64,000 nucleotides of DNA from Klebsiella michiganensis (GCA_000963575.1 CP011077.1:124001-188000); one strand, 5' to 3'; shown: positions 32,258-41,312, counted from the stretch's first letter. Numbers and translations are program-made. Notes: generated from the letters alone by a model not told the origin.

Positions 32258-33802
32258 TTAATCGAACTTCATACGGGTGGCTTTCAGGTTCACAATCGCA
32301 AGGGCGCCCACCAGCAGGAAGATAAGCGTTGCGATAGCCGCCGCCAGGCCAAAGTCCTGGCCACCGCCGCCTTCAAAGGCGATGCGGTAGGTGTAGCTCA
32401 CCAACAGGTCGGTATAACCGGCTGGGGTGGTCGTTCCAAGCCTGTCCGGGCCACCATTGGTCAGCAGTTGAATCAGAACGAAGTTATTAAAGTTAAAGGC
32501 GAAGCTGGCAATCATCAGCGGCGTGAGCGGCTTAATCAGCAGCGGTAGCGTAATTTTAAAGAAATTCTGGAACGGGCCTGCGCCATCCATGGCCGATGCC
32601 TCATAAAGGTCGTCAGGAATGGCTTTCAGCAGGCCCATGCACAGGATCATCATGTACGGATAGCCTAGCCAGGTATTGACGATGATGATCATCGAGCGGG
32701 CGGTGGTAGGGTCGCTAAACCAGGCGGGTTTAATGCCGAATAGCGCGCTCAGCATCATATTGATTTCACCAAAGCTTTGGTTGAATAAACCTTTGAAAAT
32801 CAAAATGGAAATAAACGAAGGCACCGCGTAGGGAAGAATCAACAGCAGGCGATACACCGCCTTGCCTTTTAGCGCTTCCCACTGCACCACGCAGGCCAGC
32901 ACCATCCCCACCGCGACGGTAAGAATCACCGTCAGTACGGAGAAAATCACCGTCCAGACGAAGATAGCCAGGAATGGTTTTTGGATCCCGTCATCGTGGA
33001 AAACGCGCAGGAAATTTTTCCAGCCGATGGTGACGGTATAGCCCGGACTTAGCTGTTCGCCTGCCCAGCTCCCGTCGGCGTTTACCGACTCGTAATAACC
33101 GATATGGTCGTTCGGGGCGTATTTTACGCTGGTCTGGTTATTGGTCAGTTCGCCGTTTTCCGCCAGGGTGTAAAGTGGGCGAGTGCCGGAAAACTGGCGC
33201 AGCGAGCTCATAACCACCTTGCTTTCATCCGGCAGCACGGCGGTTATCTGGCTCAGCGCCTGGCGGTTTTGGGTGATGACACGTAGGTTGCCGCGCTCGC
33301 CTGTCGGCAGCGCTTCTGCTTCTTTCAGCTGGAGTTTTTGTTCACCACCAAAGGTAAACGGGGCCGAGATATACTGTTTACCGCTTTCCCCGTCGGTGAG
33401 TGCTAACGTCCATTCATTGCCGTTGGGATAAAGGCCAAAGTTGAACGTTTTGCCTGCCTGGTACTGGCGGTCCATCAGCACCTGTTGCGCGCGTTCAAAG
33501 GTTAGCTGGTTGGTGCTGCTGTAGTTAGTAAAAGCGATAGCGATAGTGCAGATCAGCGGAAAGAGGACGAACAGCCCCATGCCGGCCATGCCGGGGTATA
33601 CGTAGCGCCAGGCATAGGCCTTGCGGTTAGCAAAAATATAGAGGCCAAGCGAGCTTAAAATCAGCGTCATTATGGCGAACAGGTACTCCCCCTGGGCGTA
33701 CATTAAAACCACCAGATAGCCGACCAGCAGGCCCAATGCCCCGATGACTGACCATTTCAGTCCCTCGTTTTGCCACCAGCGGCTCTTTTTAACTGCATCC
33801 AT
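32258..33802 (-). CDS. malF: Maltose/maltodextrin ABC transporter permease MalF
   Basis: 514 residues, as in E. coli, with eight predicted transmembrane helices, the large periplasmic P2 loop (about residues 95-275) and the EAA loop (LYEASAMDGAGPFQNFFKITLPLLI). It pairs with MalG and takes sugar from MalE. Its start is separated from malE by about 540 bp containing a tandem-repeat array, which should affect malF expression relative to malE. Confidence 0.98.
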   Translation of the reverse strand: MDAVKKSRWWQNEGLKWSVIGALGLLVGYLVVLMYAQGEYLFAIMTLILSSLGLYIFANRKAYAWRYVYPGMAGMGLFVLFPLICTIAIAFTNYSSTNQLTFERAQQVLMDRQYQAGKTFNFGLYPNGNEWTLALTDGESGKQYISAPFTFGGEQKLQLKEAEALPTGERGNLRVITQNRQALSQITAVLPDESKVVMSSLRQFSGTRPLYTLAENGELTNNQTSVKYAPNDHIGYYESVNADGSWAGEQLSPGYTVTIGWKNFLRVFHDDGIQKPFLAIFVWTVIFSVLTVILTVAVGMVLACVVQWEALKGKAVYRLLLILPYAVPSFISILIFKGLFNQSFGEINMMLSALFGIKPAWFSDPTTARSMIIIVNTWLGYPYMMILCMGLLKAIPDDLYEASAMDGAGPFQNFFKITLPLLIKPLTPLMIASFAFNFNNFVLIQLLTNGGPDRLGTTTPAGYTDLLVSYTYRIAFEGGGGQDFGLAAAIATLIFLLVGALAIVNLKATRMKFD

Positions 33803-33829
33803 GGGGTTTTCCTCTACAGCGTGTTATTT

Positions 33830-34340
33830 CCCCTCACCCTAACCCTCTCCCCAGAGGGGAGAGGGGACAGAAAGGGCCAGTTTTCTCACCCCAGCGGAGG
33901 GCCGGGCTCAGTCCGAATGCCTTCTCTCCCTTTTGGGTGAGAGCCGGACTCAATCCGAATTCCTTCTCTCCCTTGTGGGTGAGGGCTGGACTCAGTCCGA
34001 ACTCCTCCCTCCCCCTTGTGGGTGAGAGTCGGACTCAGTCCGAATTCCTCCCTCTCCCTTGTGGGTGAGGGCCGGACTCAATCCGAATGCCTTCTCTCCC
34101 TTGTGGGTGAGAGCCGGACTCAGTCCGAATTCCTCCCTCTCCCTTGTGGGTGAGGGCCGGACTCAATCCGAATGCCTTCTCTCCCTTGTGGGTGAGGGCC
34201 GGACTCAATCCGAATTCCTCCCTCTCCCTTGTGGGTGAGGGCCGGACTCAGTCCGAATTCCTTCTCTCCCTTGTGGATGAGGGCCGGACTCAATCCGAAT
34301 TCCTCCCTCTCCCCTTTGGGGAGAGGGTCGGGGTGAGGGG
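33830..34340. repeat. 42/43-bp tandem-repeat array between malE and malF, with inverted ends
   Basis: About ten units of the type CTCTCCCTTGTGGGTGAGGG plus CCGGACTCAATCCGAATTCC follow each other from about 33896 to 34310. Marker CCGGACT starts near 33944, 33986, 34029, 34072, 34114, 34157, 34199, 34242 and 34284, so spacing alternates 42 and 43 and gives an 85-bp higher-order unit. The array is bounded by CCCCTCACCCTAACCCTCTC (33830 on) and its complement ending at 34340, a 23-nt pair with 21 matches. Each unit has its own small palindromes (GGACTNAATCC; CCCTTGTGGG). In E. coli this gap holds REP sequences that protect malE mRNA. Confidence 0.95.
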
Positions 34341-34346
34341 CAAGGT

Positions 34347-35537
34347 TTACTTAGTGATACGTCCCTGAGCATCCTTCAGCGCAGCATCAACGGTCTGGCG
34401 GCCGCTAACGGCGTTGATAACCGCCGTGCGCACGGCATACCAGAAGGCAGACATCTGAGGAATATTTGGCATGATCTCGCCCTTCTGGGCGTTATTCATG
34501 GTGGCGGCAATGCGTGGATCTTTGGCCAGCTGTTCCTGGAACGATTTCAGCGCCACGGCACCCAGCGGTTTGTCCTTGTTCACTTCCGCCAGACCCTGAT
34601 CGGTCAACAGGTAGTTTTCAAGGAACTCTTTCGCCAGTTCTTTATTCGGGCTGGCGGCGTTAATGCCGGCGCTCAGTACGCCCACGAACGGTTTAGACGG
34701 CTTGCCTTTGAAGGTTGGCAGCAGCGTCACGCCGTAGTTGATTTTGCTCTTGTCGATATTAGACCAGGCCCACGGGCCGTTGATCGTCATCGCTGTTTCG
34801 CCCTTGTTGAACGCGGCTTCGGCGATGGAGTAGTCAGTATCGGCATTCATCTGCTTGTTCTTGATCATATCGACCAGGAAGCCGAGGCCGGCTTTTGCCC
34901 CCGCACTGTCTACGCCCACATCTTTCACATCATATTTGCCGTTTTCGAACTTGAAGGCATACCCGCCGTCTGCCGCAATCAGCGGCCAGGTGAAGTACGG
35001 TTCCTGCAGGTTGAACATCAGCGCGCTCTTACCTTTTGCCTTCAGCGCTTTATCCAGGGCGGGGATCTCCTCCCAGGTTTTCGGCGGGTTTGGCACCAGG
35101 TCTTTGTTATAAATCAGCGACAGCGCTTCTACCGCAATCGGGTAAGCGATGAACTTGCCGTTGTAACGCACGGCGTCCCAGGTGAACGGATAGAGCTTGT
35201 CCTGGAAGGCTTTGTCTGGGGAGATTTCGGCCAGCAGGCCGGACTGGGCATAGCCCCCGAAGCGGTCGTGAGCCCAGAAGATAATGTCCGGGCCATCACC
35301 GGTTGCTGCTACCTGAGGGAATTTTTCTTCAAGTTTATCAGGATGTTCAATGGTGACTTTAATACCGGTATCTTTCTCAAACTTCTTACCGACTTCGGCC
35401 AGGCCGTTGTAACCTTTATCGCCGTTAATCCAGATGACCAGTTTGCCTTCTTCGATTTTTGCCAGTGCAGAGGCGGAAAGCATCATCGTCGTCAGAGCTG
35501 ACAGAGCGAGGATACGGGCGCCGGTTTTAATTTTCAT
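34347..35537 (-). CDS. malE: Periplasmic maltose/maltodextrin-binding protein
   Basis: 396 residues, same length as E. coli MalE, with signal peptide MKIKTGARILALSALTTMML...SALA cleaved after residue 26. The mature part KIEEGKLVIWINGDKGYNGLAEVGKKFEKDTG is nearly unchanged. It delivers maltose and maltodextrins to MalFGK2. First gene of the leftward malEFG operon, divergent from malK across a region with MalT boxes. Confidence 0.98.
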   Translation of the reverse strand: MKIKTGARILALSALTTMMLSASALAKIEEGKLVIWINGDKGYNGLAEVGKKFEKDTGIKVTIEHPDKLEEKFPQVAATGDGPDIIFWAHDRFGGYAQSGLLAEISPDKAFQDKLYPFTWDAVRYNGKFIAYPIAVEALSLIYNKDLVPNPPKTWEEIPALDKALKAKGKSALMFNLQEPYFTWPLIAADGGYAFKFENGKYDVKDVGVDSAGAKAGLGFLVDMIKNKQMNADTDYSIAEAAFNKGETAMTINGPWAWSNIDKSKINYGVTLLPTFKGKPSKPFVGVLSAGINAASPNKELAKEFLENYLLTDQGLAEVNKDKPLGAVALKSFQEQLAKDPRIAATMNNAQKGEIMPNIPQMSAFWYAVRTAVINAVSGRQTVDAALKDAQGRITK

Positions 35538-35911
35538 GTTCCCATCCTTTTGAGTGGTGGTGTGCGCTTCATAGGGTAGTGCAGATTCACGGCGTTAAGT
35601 CTGCGGAGATGGCAAGCGCTTCTCATCCTCCTTTGTTCTACGCCCCTGGTCAGTTATCTGTGATCTGCTTTGCATAACTGAGCGTTATGTGTCCTGGCGC
35701 ACATAAAAACGCAGCGAAAATTGAAACCGCGATCACGAAAATCCCTTATGCCACCTGCAACCGGTTGCAGATACCTCACTCTCATCCTCCCGCCTCCTCC
35801 CCCATAAAAAAGCCTTAGGGCGGAGGATTTACCAAATGTAGCTATCCCTCATAGTCGGACACATCTTGAATCACCTGTCCGACGGCAGGCGGCAGTAATG
35901 AGGGAGTGGTA
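35538..35911. promoter_or_regulatory. malE-malK divergent control region with MalT boxes
   Basis: Several copies of the MalT box (consensus GGGGAKGAGG) are visible on the minus strand: GGAGGATGAG at 35622-35631 and 35781-35790 and an exact GGGGAGGAGG at 35793-35802. On the plus strand GGGCGGAGGA near 35818 is a weaker match. MalT activates both operons from this region in E. coli, together with CRP. TGTGATCTGCTTTGCATA (from about 35659) is only a half-good CRP site. The 374-bp gap holds no gene. Confidence 0.8.
35755..35770. promoter_or_regulatory. LacI-family-type operator palindrome
   Basis: CTGCAACCGGTTGCAG is a perfect 16-bp palindrome with the central CG step typical of LacI/GalR-family operators. 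It lies between the MalT boxes. The binding protein is not encoded in the window; the assignment is by form only. Confidence 0.5.
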
Positions 35912-37021
35912 ATGGCGAGCGTGCAGCTACGGAACGTAACAAAAGCCTGGGGTGACGTGGTGGTGTCGAAAGACATCAATCTCGACATCGATGAGGGAGA
36001 GTTCGTGGTTTTTGTCGGGCCGTCAGGCTGTGGTAAGTCAACGCTGCTGCGCATGATTGCGGGCCTTGAAACCATCACCAGCGGCGAGCTGCTGATTGGT
36101 GAAAAGCGCATGAACGACATCCCACCCGCTGAACGCGGCGTTGGCATGGTGTTTCAATCGTACGCCCTCTATCCCCACCTCTCCGTCGCGGAAAACATGT
36201 CCTTCGGCCTGAAGCTTGCCGGGGCAAAAAAAGACGATATCAACCAGCGTGTGAATCAGGTTTCCGAAACCTTGCAGCTCGCGCATCTGCTGGAGCGCCG
36301 CCCGAAGGCACTGTCCGGGGGGCAACGCCAGCGCGTGGCGATTGGCCGGACCCTGGTCGCGGAGCCGCGAGTCTTCCTGCTGGATGAGCCGCTTTCAAAC
36401 CTTGATGCCGCGCTGCGCGTGCAGATGCGCATTGAGATCTCGCGCCTGCACAAGCGCCTGGGCCGCACGATGATTTATGTGACTCACGACCAGATTGAGG
36501 CGATGACCCTGGCCGACAAAATCGTCGTGCTGGATGCCGGTCGCATTGCGCAGGTCGGGAAACCGCTAGAGCTGTATCACTACCCGGCAGACCGCTTTGT
36601 GGCGGGTTTTATCGGGTCGCCAAAAATGAACTTCCTGCCGGTAAAAGTGACCGCGACGGCCATTGACCAGGTGCAGGTGGAATTGCCTAACCGTCAGCAT
36701 GTCTGGCTGCCGGTGGAAAGCCGCAACGTTCAGGTAGGCGCCAATATGTCACTTGGCATCCGCCCGGAACACCTGCTGCCGAGCGACATTGCTGACGTCA
36801 CCCTTGAAGGGGAAGTGCAGGTCGTTGAGCAGTTGGGACATGAGACTCAGATTCACATCCAAATCCCCGCCATTCGTCAAAACCTGGTTTACCGCCAGAA
36901 CGACGTGGTGTTGGTAAAAGAGGGTGCCACATTCGCTATTGGCCTGCCGCCAGAGCGCTGTCATCTGTTCCGAGAAGATGGCACCGCATGTCGTCGGTTG
37001 CATCAAGAGCCCGGCGTTTAA
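35912..37021 (+). CDS. malK: Maltose/maltodextrin import ATP-binding protein MalK
   Basis: ABC ATPase of the MalFGK2 importer, 369 residues. Walker A GPSGCGKST (about residues 36-44), signature LSGGQRQR, and Walker B VFLLDEPLSNLD are intact, followed by the C-terminal regulatory domain that binds MalT and EIIA-Glc in E. coli. I start at ATG 35912 (MASVQLRNVTKAWG), which aligns with E. coli; a GTG at 35906 is possible. First gene of malK-lamB-malM. Confidence 0.98.
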   Translation: MASVQLRNVTKAWGDVVVSKDINLDIDEGEFVVFVGPSGCGKSTLLRMIAGLETITSGELLIGEKRMNDIPPAERGVGMVFQSYALYPHLSVAENMSFGLKLAGAKKDDINQRVNQVSETLQLAHLLERRPKALSGGQRQRVAIGRTLVAEPRVFLLDEPLSNLDAALRVQMRIEISRLHKRLGRTMIYVTHDQIEAMTLADKIVVLDAGRIAQVGKPLELYHYPADRFVAGFIGSPKMNFLPVKVTATAIDQVQVELPNRQHVWLPVESRNVQVGANMSLGIRPEHLLPSDIADVTLEGEVQVVEQLGHETQIHIQIPAIRQNLVYRQNDVVLVKEGATFAIGLPPERCHLFREDGTACRRLHQEPGV

Positions 37022-37063
37022 GCATTCCCATAAAAAAGAAAAGCAATGATCTCAGGAGATAGA

Positions 37064-38386
37064 ATGATGATTACTCTGCGCAAACTCCCTCTGGCGATCG
37101 CCGTGATTGCAGGCATCGTGTCTGCACAGGCTGGCGCCGTTGATTTCAAGGGCTATGCACGTTCTGGTATTGGCTGGACAGGTAGCGGCGGCGAGCAGCA
37201 ATGTTTTAAAGCGACAGGTGCAGGCTCTAAATACCGTCTGGGTAACGAATGTGAAACTTATGCTGAAGTTGAGTTAGGTCAGCAAGTTTGGCAGGAAGGC
37301 GAAAAAAGCTTCTACGTTGATACCATGATTGGTTACGCCACCAGCCAGCTGAACGACGTTGAAGACACCGACGGTGGCCCTCGCGTACGCCAGATGAACG
37401 TGGTGGGTAAAAACCTGATTGACGCGCTGCCGGGGGCGAACATTTGGGCAGGTAAGCGTTATTACAAACGTCATGACGTCCACATGATCGACTTCTACTA
37501 CTGGGATATTTCAGGCCCTGGCGGTGGTATCGAAGATATCGATCTGGGCTTCGGTAAAATCTCCCTGGCTGCAACCCGTAATGGTGAAGCCGGTGGTTCA
37601 GAGGCCTTTATCAACGGCCAAACCAAAAACAAAGATCTGGCGAACGATATCTTCGACGTGCGTTTAGGCCAGATGCAAGTTAACCCAGGTGGTTCTCTGG
37701 AAGTTGGTTTTGACTACGGTCGCGCCAACACCACCAAGCACTACGATTTTGGCGTGCAGGATGCGACTAAAAACGGTTGGTTGGGTACCGTGGAACATAC
37801 CCAGACCTTCCTTGGTACCAGCCTGAACAAATTTGTGGTGCAGTACGGTACTAACGCGATGGCGCAAACCAACGGTACCGGTCGTCCGGATACTTCCAGA
37901 AACAACGATGGCAAAATGCTGCGCATCATTGACCACGGGGCAATCGACTTCAACGATACCTGGGGCCTGATGTACGTGGGTATGTACCAGGATCTCAACC
38001 GCGATGATAACAACGGCACCAAGTGGTGGACCGTGGGCGTTCGTCCTATGTACAAATGGACGCCAATCATGAGCACCCTGATGGAAGTTGGCTACGACAA
38101 CGTGAAGTCTCAGATGACCGACAAGAGCAACAACCAGTACAAAATCACCCTGGCACAGCAGTGGCAGGCGGGTAACAGCATCTGGTCTCGTCCGGCTATC
38201 CGCGTCTTCGCAACCTACGCCAAGTGGGATGAGAAGTGGGGCTATTCCTCCAGTGATGCCAGTGATGCTAACTACGTAGCGAACACGCCATCCGGTATTG
38301 CTTTCAGTGATACCAGCGCCCGTACCTTCAGCCGTGGCAACGATAGCGAAGTGACCTTCGGTATTCAGATGGAAGCCTGGTGGTAA
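37064..38386 (+). CDS. lamB: Maltoporin LamB
   Basis: Outer-membrane trimeric porin for maltodextrins, about 440 residues. Signal peptide MMITLRKLPLAIAVIAGIVSAQAGA, then VDFKGYARSGIGWTGSGGEQ as in E. coli, and the C-terminal aromatic end MEAWW. Eighteen-strand features and greasy-slide aromatics are retained (GKRYYKRHDVHMIDFYYWDI), but the exposed loops near residues 80-105, 170-190 and 225-265 differ strongly from E. coli, as expected of phage-contact loops. ATG 37064 follows CAGGAG. 42 bp after malK. Confidence 0.96.
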   Translation: MMITLRKLPLAIAVIAGIVSAQAGAVDFKGYARSGIGWTGSGGEQQCFKATGAGSKYRLGNECETYAEVELGQQVWQEGEKSFYVDTMIGYATSQLNDVEDTDGGPRVRQMNVVGKNLIDALPGANIWAGKRYYKRHDVHMIDFYYWDISGPGGGIEDIDLGFGKISLAATRNGEAGGSEAFINGQTKNKDLANDIFDVRLGQMQVNPGGSLEVGFDYGRANTTKHYDFGVQDATKNGWLGTVEHTQTFLGTSLNKFVVQYGTNAMAQTNGTGRPDTSRNNDGKMLRIIDHGAIDFNDTWGLMYVGMYQDLNRDDNNGTKWWTVGVRPMYKWTPIMSTLMEVGYDNVKSQMTDKSNNQYKITLAQQWQAGNSIWSRPAIRVFATYAKWDEKWGYSSSDASDANYVANTPSGIAFSDTSARTFSRGNDSEVTFGIQMEAWW

Positions 38387-38485
38387 GTTAACCCGCTGTG
38401 CGGGTGCATAGCGCCCGCCAGTTTCAAATGCCTGACCCGTCTCTTTTTTGCCTGAAGGAGACGGGTTCGCTCCGAGGATAAAACA

Positions 38486-39436
38486 ATGAAAAAACATCTT
38501 CTTGCGCTTTGCCTGCTTCCCGTTCTGGGCTTAACGTCCGTACCGGCTGCTTTTGCTGCGAACACGGCGATTAACCCACAAAACGTCTCTACCGCACCGT
38601 CTATTCCTGCGGACAAATTACAAAGCCTGCCGTGGACTCCGTTGATACCGCCCGTCAGCCAGGACGTAGTGCTGAACGCCTCTTCGGCCAGTATTAACGT
38701 CGGGGAACTCACCGGGGGCGTGGCCGCCTTCGTGCTGCCAGCGGATCAGGGTTCACTGGAAATCACGCTATCCAGCGTAGTTAAAGACTTAAGCGTTTAT
38801 GCGCCCAACGTTCTGATTCTCGACGGGCAGATGCAGCCTTCAGCTTTCTTCCCGAGCAGTTACTTCCAGTACCAAAAGCCAGGCATGACCTCCGGCAATC
38901 GTCTGGAAAATGTCATGAAGCTGACCCCGATGATGGGCCAGAAACAGATCTATATGCTGGTGTACACCACCAAACGTGACCTGACGGAAACCACCCGCAT
39001 GATTAACCCGGCGAAGCTCTATGCCGAAGGGGCAAGTAACGCCATTCCTGACGTTGCCGACCCGGTTGCCCGCCACAGTGGGCAGGGTGCGCTGACGGTA
39101 CAGGTCAAAACCGAGCAGAACAGCGGCAACATCATGATCGGCAAGATTTTCGGCGGGTCTGATGCGAAACCTGTTGTGGTGGGTAACGTAGCGCCGCCGA
39201 CGGCTTACTCTGCACCGGCCGCCGCTCCGGCCCCGGTGGCAGCACCTGCGCCGGCACCGGCCGCGAAGAGCGAGCCAATGCTCAATGATACGGAAAGCTA
39301 TTTTAACCACGCGATTAAACAGGCTGTGGATAAAGGCGACATCGATAAAGCCCTGAAACTGCTGAATGAAGCCGAGCGTCTGGGTTCCACCTCCGCCCGT
39401 AAAACTTTTATCAGCAGTGTAAAAGGCAAGGGGTAA
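38486..39436 (+). CDS. malM: Maltose operon periplasmic protein MalM
   Basis: 316-residue periplasmic protein with a signal peptide (MKKHLLALCLLPVLGLTSVPAAFA). The middle holds an alanine/proline-rich linker (APAAAPAPVAAPAPAPAAK, about residues 240-258) before a short C-terminal helical domain. It closes malK-lamB-malM and is induced with the mal regulon; its molecular function is unknown. Confidence 0.95.
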   Translation: MKKHLLALCLLPVLGLTSVPAAFAANTAINPQNVSTAPSIPADKLQSLPWTPLIPPVSQDVVLNASSASINVGELTGGVAAFVLPADQGSLEITLSSVVKDLSVYAPNVLILDGQMQPSAFFPSSYFQYQKPGMTSGNRLENVMKLTPMMGQKQIYMLVYTTKRDLTETTRMINPAKLYAEGASNAIPDVADPVARHSGQGALTVQVKTEQNSGNIMIGKIFGGSDAKPVVVGNVAPPTAYSAPAAAPAPVAAPAPAPAAKSEPMLNDTESYFNHAIKQAVDKGDIDKALKLLNEAERLGSTSARKTFISSVKGKG

Positions 39437-39469
39437 TCACTTCCCCACGTTGCTGATGCTTGAAGTATT

Positions 39470-39497
39470 GGTGCGCTCAGGCGCACCTTTTTTTTCC
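39470..39497 (+). terminator. malM intrinsic terminator
   Basis: GGTGCGC-tcag-GCGCACC followed by eight T residues. The T run merges with the left end of the following repeat element. Confidence 0.92.
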
Positions 39498-39751
39498 CCG
39501 TCATAATTCAAGCCACAGGGGTGTTGGCTGCACTCTGGTTATTCAGCTCATCCATGAGCTTCACCCTTTCAGGGCCGTTGCTGGCTACGTTCAAATCTGC
39601 TCCCGGCAGATTTGTCACCCCCGTCACTTATTTATATAAGCCCCTGGGGATTATTCCCCCTACGGGGCCGCAGTAAACTGCGTTCAAAGTCGCTTACGCG
39701 AATTTGTCACTCCCTTGCCGCCTACCTGTGGCTGGAATTATTTAGGGGAAA
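39493..39751. repeat. Palindromic intergenic repeat, copy 2 (long form)
   Basis: The ends are TTTCCCC and GGGGAAA, with outer arms ATAATTCAAGCCACAGG and CCTGTGGCTGGAATTAT in near-perfect inverted repeat. These correspond to the arms of the 125-bp copies at 24708 and 53250. This copy is about 259 bp because the middle is longer; it includes the hairpin AAATCTGC-tccc-GGCAGATTT and a related GTTCAAA...TTTGTCACT repeat. It fills most of the 438-bp malM-ubiC gap, which otherwise shows only the ubiC promoter region. Confidence 0.8.
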
Positions 39752-39874
39752 GAGGGGGCAGCATTTCCTGTTGCTCAATTGTTGCGGTATTTGCCGCGCG
39801 TGTTGCCATTGTCTGCCCGCATGATGATGTTCTGCGTTACAATGCCTTCAGGTTATGTCTCGGAGAGTGTTCCC

Positions 39875-40384
39875 ATGTCCGACGCGCTGTCGCCGTTGCG
39901 CGCCCTGAATTTCTACACGGAGGTCCCGCAAGGGCTAAGCTCCGATTATCTCGACTGGCTGCTGCTGGAAGATTCGATGACTAAACGCTTCGAACAGCAC
40001 TGTCGAAAAGTCACCGTTCGCATCGTGCGTGAAGGTTTTGTCCCGGCCGGCAGCGATTTGCCCGAAGCTGATTTATTACCTGCCTCTGAGCGTTACTGGC
40101 TGCGGGAAATTATTCTCTGCGGGGATGACGAACCCTGGCTGCTGGGCCGCACCGTGGTGCCTGAAAGCACACTTGATGGCCCTGAGCTGGCGTTGCAAAA
40201 GCTTGGCGACACGCCGCTCGGGCGCTACCTGTTTAGTTCATCAACCCTGACGCGTGACTATATTGAGGTTGGCCGCAGCGCCGAACTGTGGGGACGGCGT
40301 TCCCGGCTGAGACTTTCCGGTAAGCCTTTGATGCTGACGGAACTGTTCCTGGCGGCGTCTCCGCTGTATGAAGAGGAAAAATAA
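39875..40384 (+). CDS. ubiC: Chorismate pyruvate-lyase
   Basis: Converts chorismate to 4-hydroxybenzoate and pyruvate, the first step of ubiquinone synthesis. About 169 residues beginning MSDALSPLRALNFYTEVPQG, with the conserved DWLLLEDSMTKRFEQ, YWLREIILCGDDEPWL and LGRYLFSSSTLTRDYIEVGR motifs. I use ATG 39875, which aligns with E. coli and follows GGAGAG; in-frame upstream codons give a non-homologous extension. Its stop overlaps the ubiA start by one base. Confidence 0.96.
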   Translation: MSDALSPLRALNFYTEVPQGLSSDYLDWLLLEDSMTKRFEQHCRKVTVRIVREGFVPAGSDLPEADLLPASERYWLREIILCGDDEPWLLGRTVVPESTLDGPELALQKLGDTPLGRYLFSSSTLTRDYIEVGRSAELWGRRSRLRLSGKPLMLTELFLAASPLYEEEK

Positions 40385-41256
40385 TGGAGTGGAGTCTTAA
40401 GCAGGGAAAACTTCTGGCTTATCACCGGTTGATGCGTACCGATAAGCCCATTGGCGCTCTGTTACTGCTATGGCCTACGCTGTGGGCGCTTTGGGTGGCA
40501 ACCCCGGGCTTACCCTCGCTGCTGAATCTGGTTGTTTTTATCGCCGGCGTCTGGCTGATGCGTGCCGCGGGCTGCGTGGTGAACGATTATGCCGACCGCA
40601 AATTTGACGGCCACGTAAAGCGTACCGCGCAGCGCCCGCTGCCAAGCGGTGCTGTTTCTGAGAAAGAAGCGAAAGTCCTGTTTGTGGTGCTGGTTGGCCT
40701 CGCCTTCTTGCTGGTGCTGACGCTCAACACCATGACTATCCTGCTGTCCGTGGCGGGGCTGGCGCTGGCGTGGGTGTATCCGTTTATGAAACGCTACACC
40801 CATTTACCTCAGGTGGTGCTGGGTGCGGCCTTTGGCTGGTCCATCCCCATGGCTTTTGCCGCCGCCAGCGAATCGGTGCCGCTAAGCTGTTGGCTGATGT
40901 TCCTCGCCAATATTTGCTGGACCGTGGCGTACGACACCCAGTATGCAATGGTGGACCGCGACGATGACCTGAAGATAGGCATTAAGTCGACGGCTATCCT
41001 GTTTGGCCGCAACGACAAGCTGATCATCGGCCTGCTGCAAATCGCCACCATGCTGTTAATGGGCGTTGTGGGCTGGCTCAACGGGCTGGGCGGCACGTTT
41101 TACTGGTCAATTCTGCTGGCGGGCGGGCTGTTTGTACATCAGCAGAAGCTGATCGCCAAACGCGAGCGTGAAGGCTGCTTTAAAGCGTTTATGAATAACA
41201 ACTATGTGGGGCTGGTGCTGTTCCTGGGCCTGGCGTTGAGTTACCTGCATTTCTGA
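40384..41256 (+). CDS. ubiA: 4-hydroxybenzoate octaprenyltransferase
   Basis: Integral membrane prenyltransferase that attaches the octaprenyl tail to 4-hydroxybenzoate. 290 residues, with two aspartate-rich motifs (NDYADRKFD near residue 69 and DTQYAMVDRDDD near residue 185) and about eight or nine membrane helices. Translationally coupled to ubiC. Confidence 0.97.
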   Translation: MEWSLKQGKLLAYHRLMRTDKPIGALLLLWPTLWALWVATPGLPSLLNLVVFIAGVWLMRAAGCVVNDYADRKFDGHVKRTAQRPLPSGAVSEKEAKVLFVVLVGLAFLLVLTLNTMTILLSVAGLALAWVYPFMKRYTHLPQVVLGAAFGWSIPMAFAAASESVPLSCWLMFLANICWTVAYDTQYAMVDRDDDLKIGIKSTAILFGRNDKLIIGLLQIATMLLMGVVGWLNGLGGTFYWSILLAGGLFVHQQKLIAKREREGCFKAFMNNNYVGLVLFLGLALSYLHF

Positions 41257-41270
41257 GTATTCAGGCAATA

Positions 41271-41299
41271 AAAAAGGCGGGTGCATCACCCGCCTTTTT
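41271..41299. terminator. Bidirectional terminator between ubiA and plsB
   Basis: AAAAAGGCGGGTG-cat-CACCCGCCTTTTT, a perfect stem with T runs on both strands, between convergent genes. Confidence 0.94.
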
Positions 41300-41312
41300 C
41301 GTTTTTGCTAAA

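Noticed and set aside
33830..34340. Possible CRISPR array
   Set aside because: Units are contiguous tandem repeats without unique spacers, the period alternates 42/43, and no cas genes are near.
39612..39984. Open frames overlapping the malM-ubiC repeat and the ubiC start
   Set aside because: They come from palindromic repeat sequence and shifted ubiC frames, with no homologous protein sequence that I recognise.
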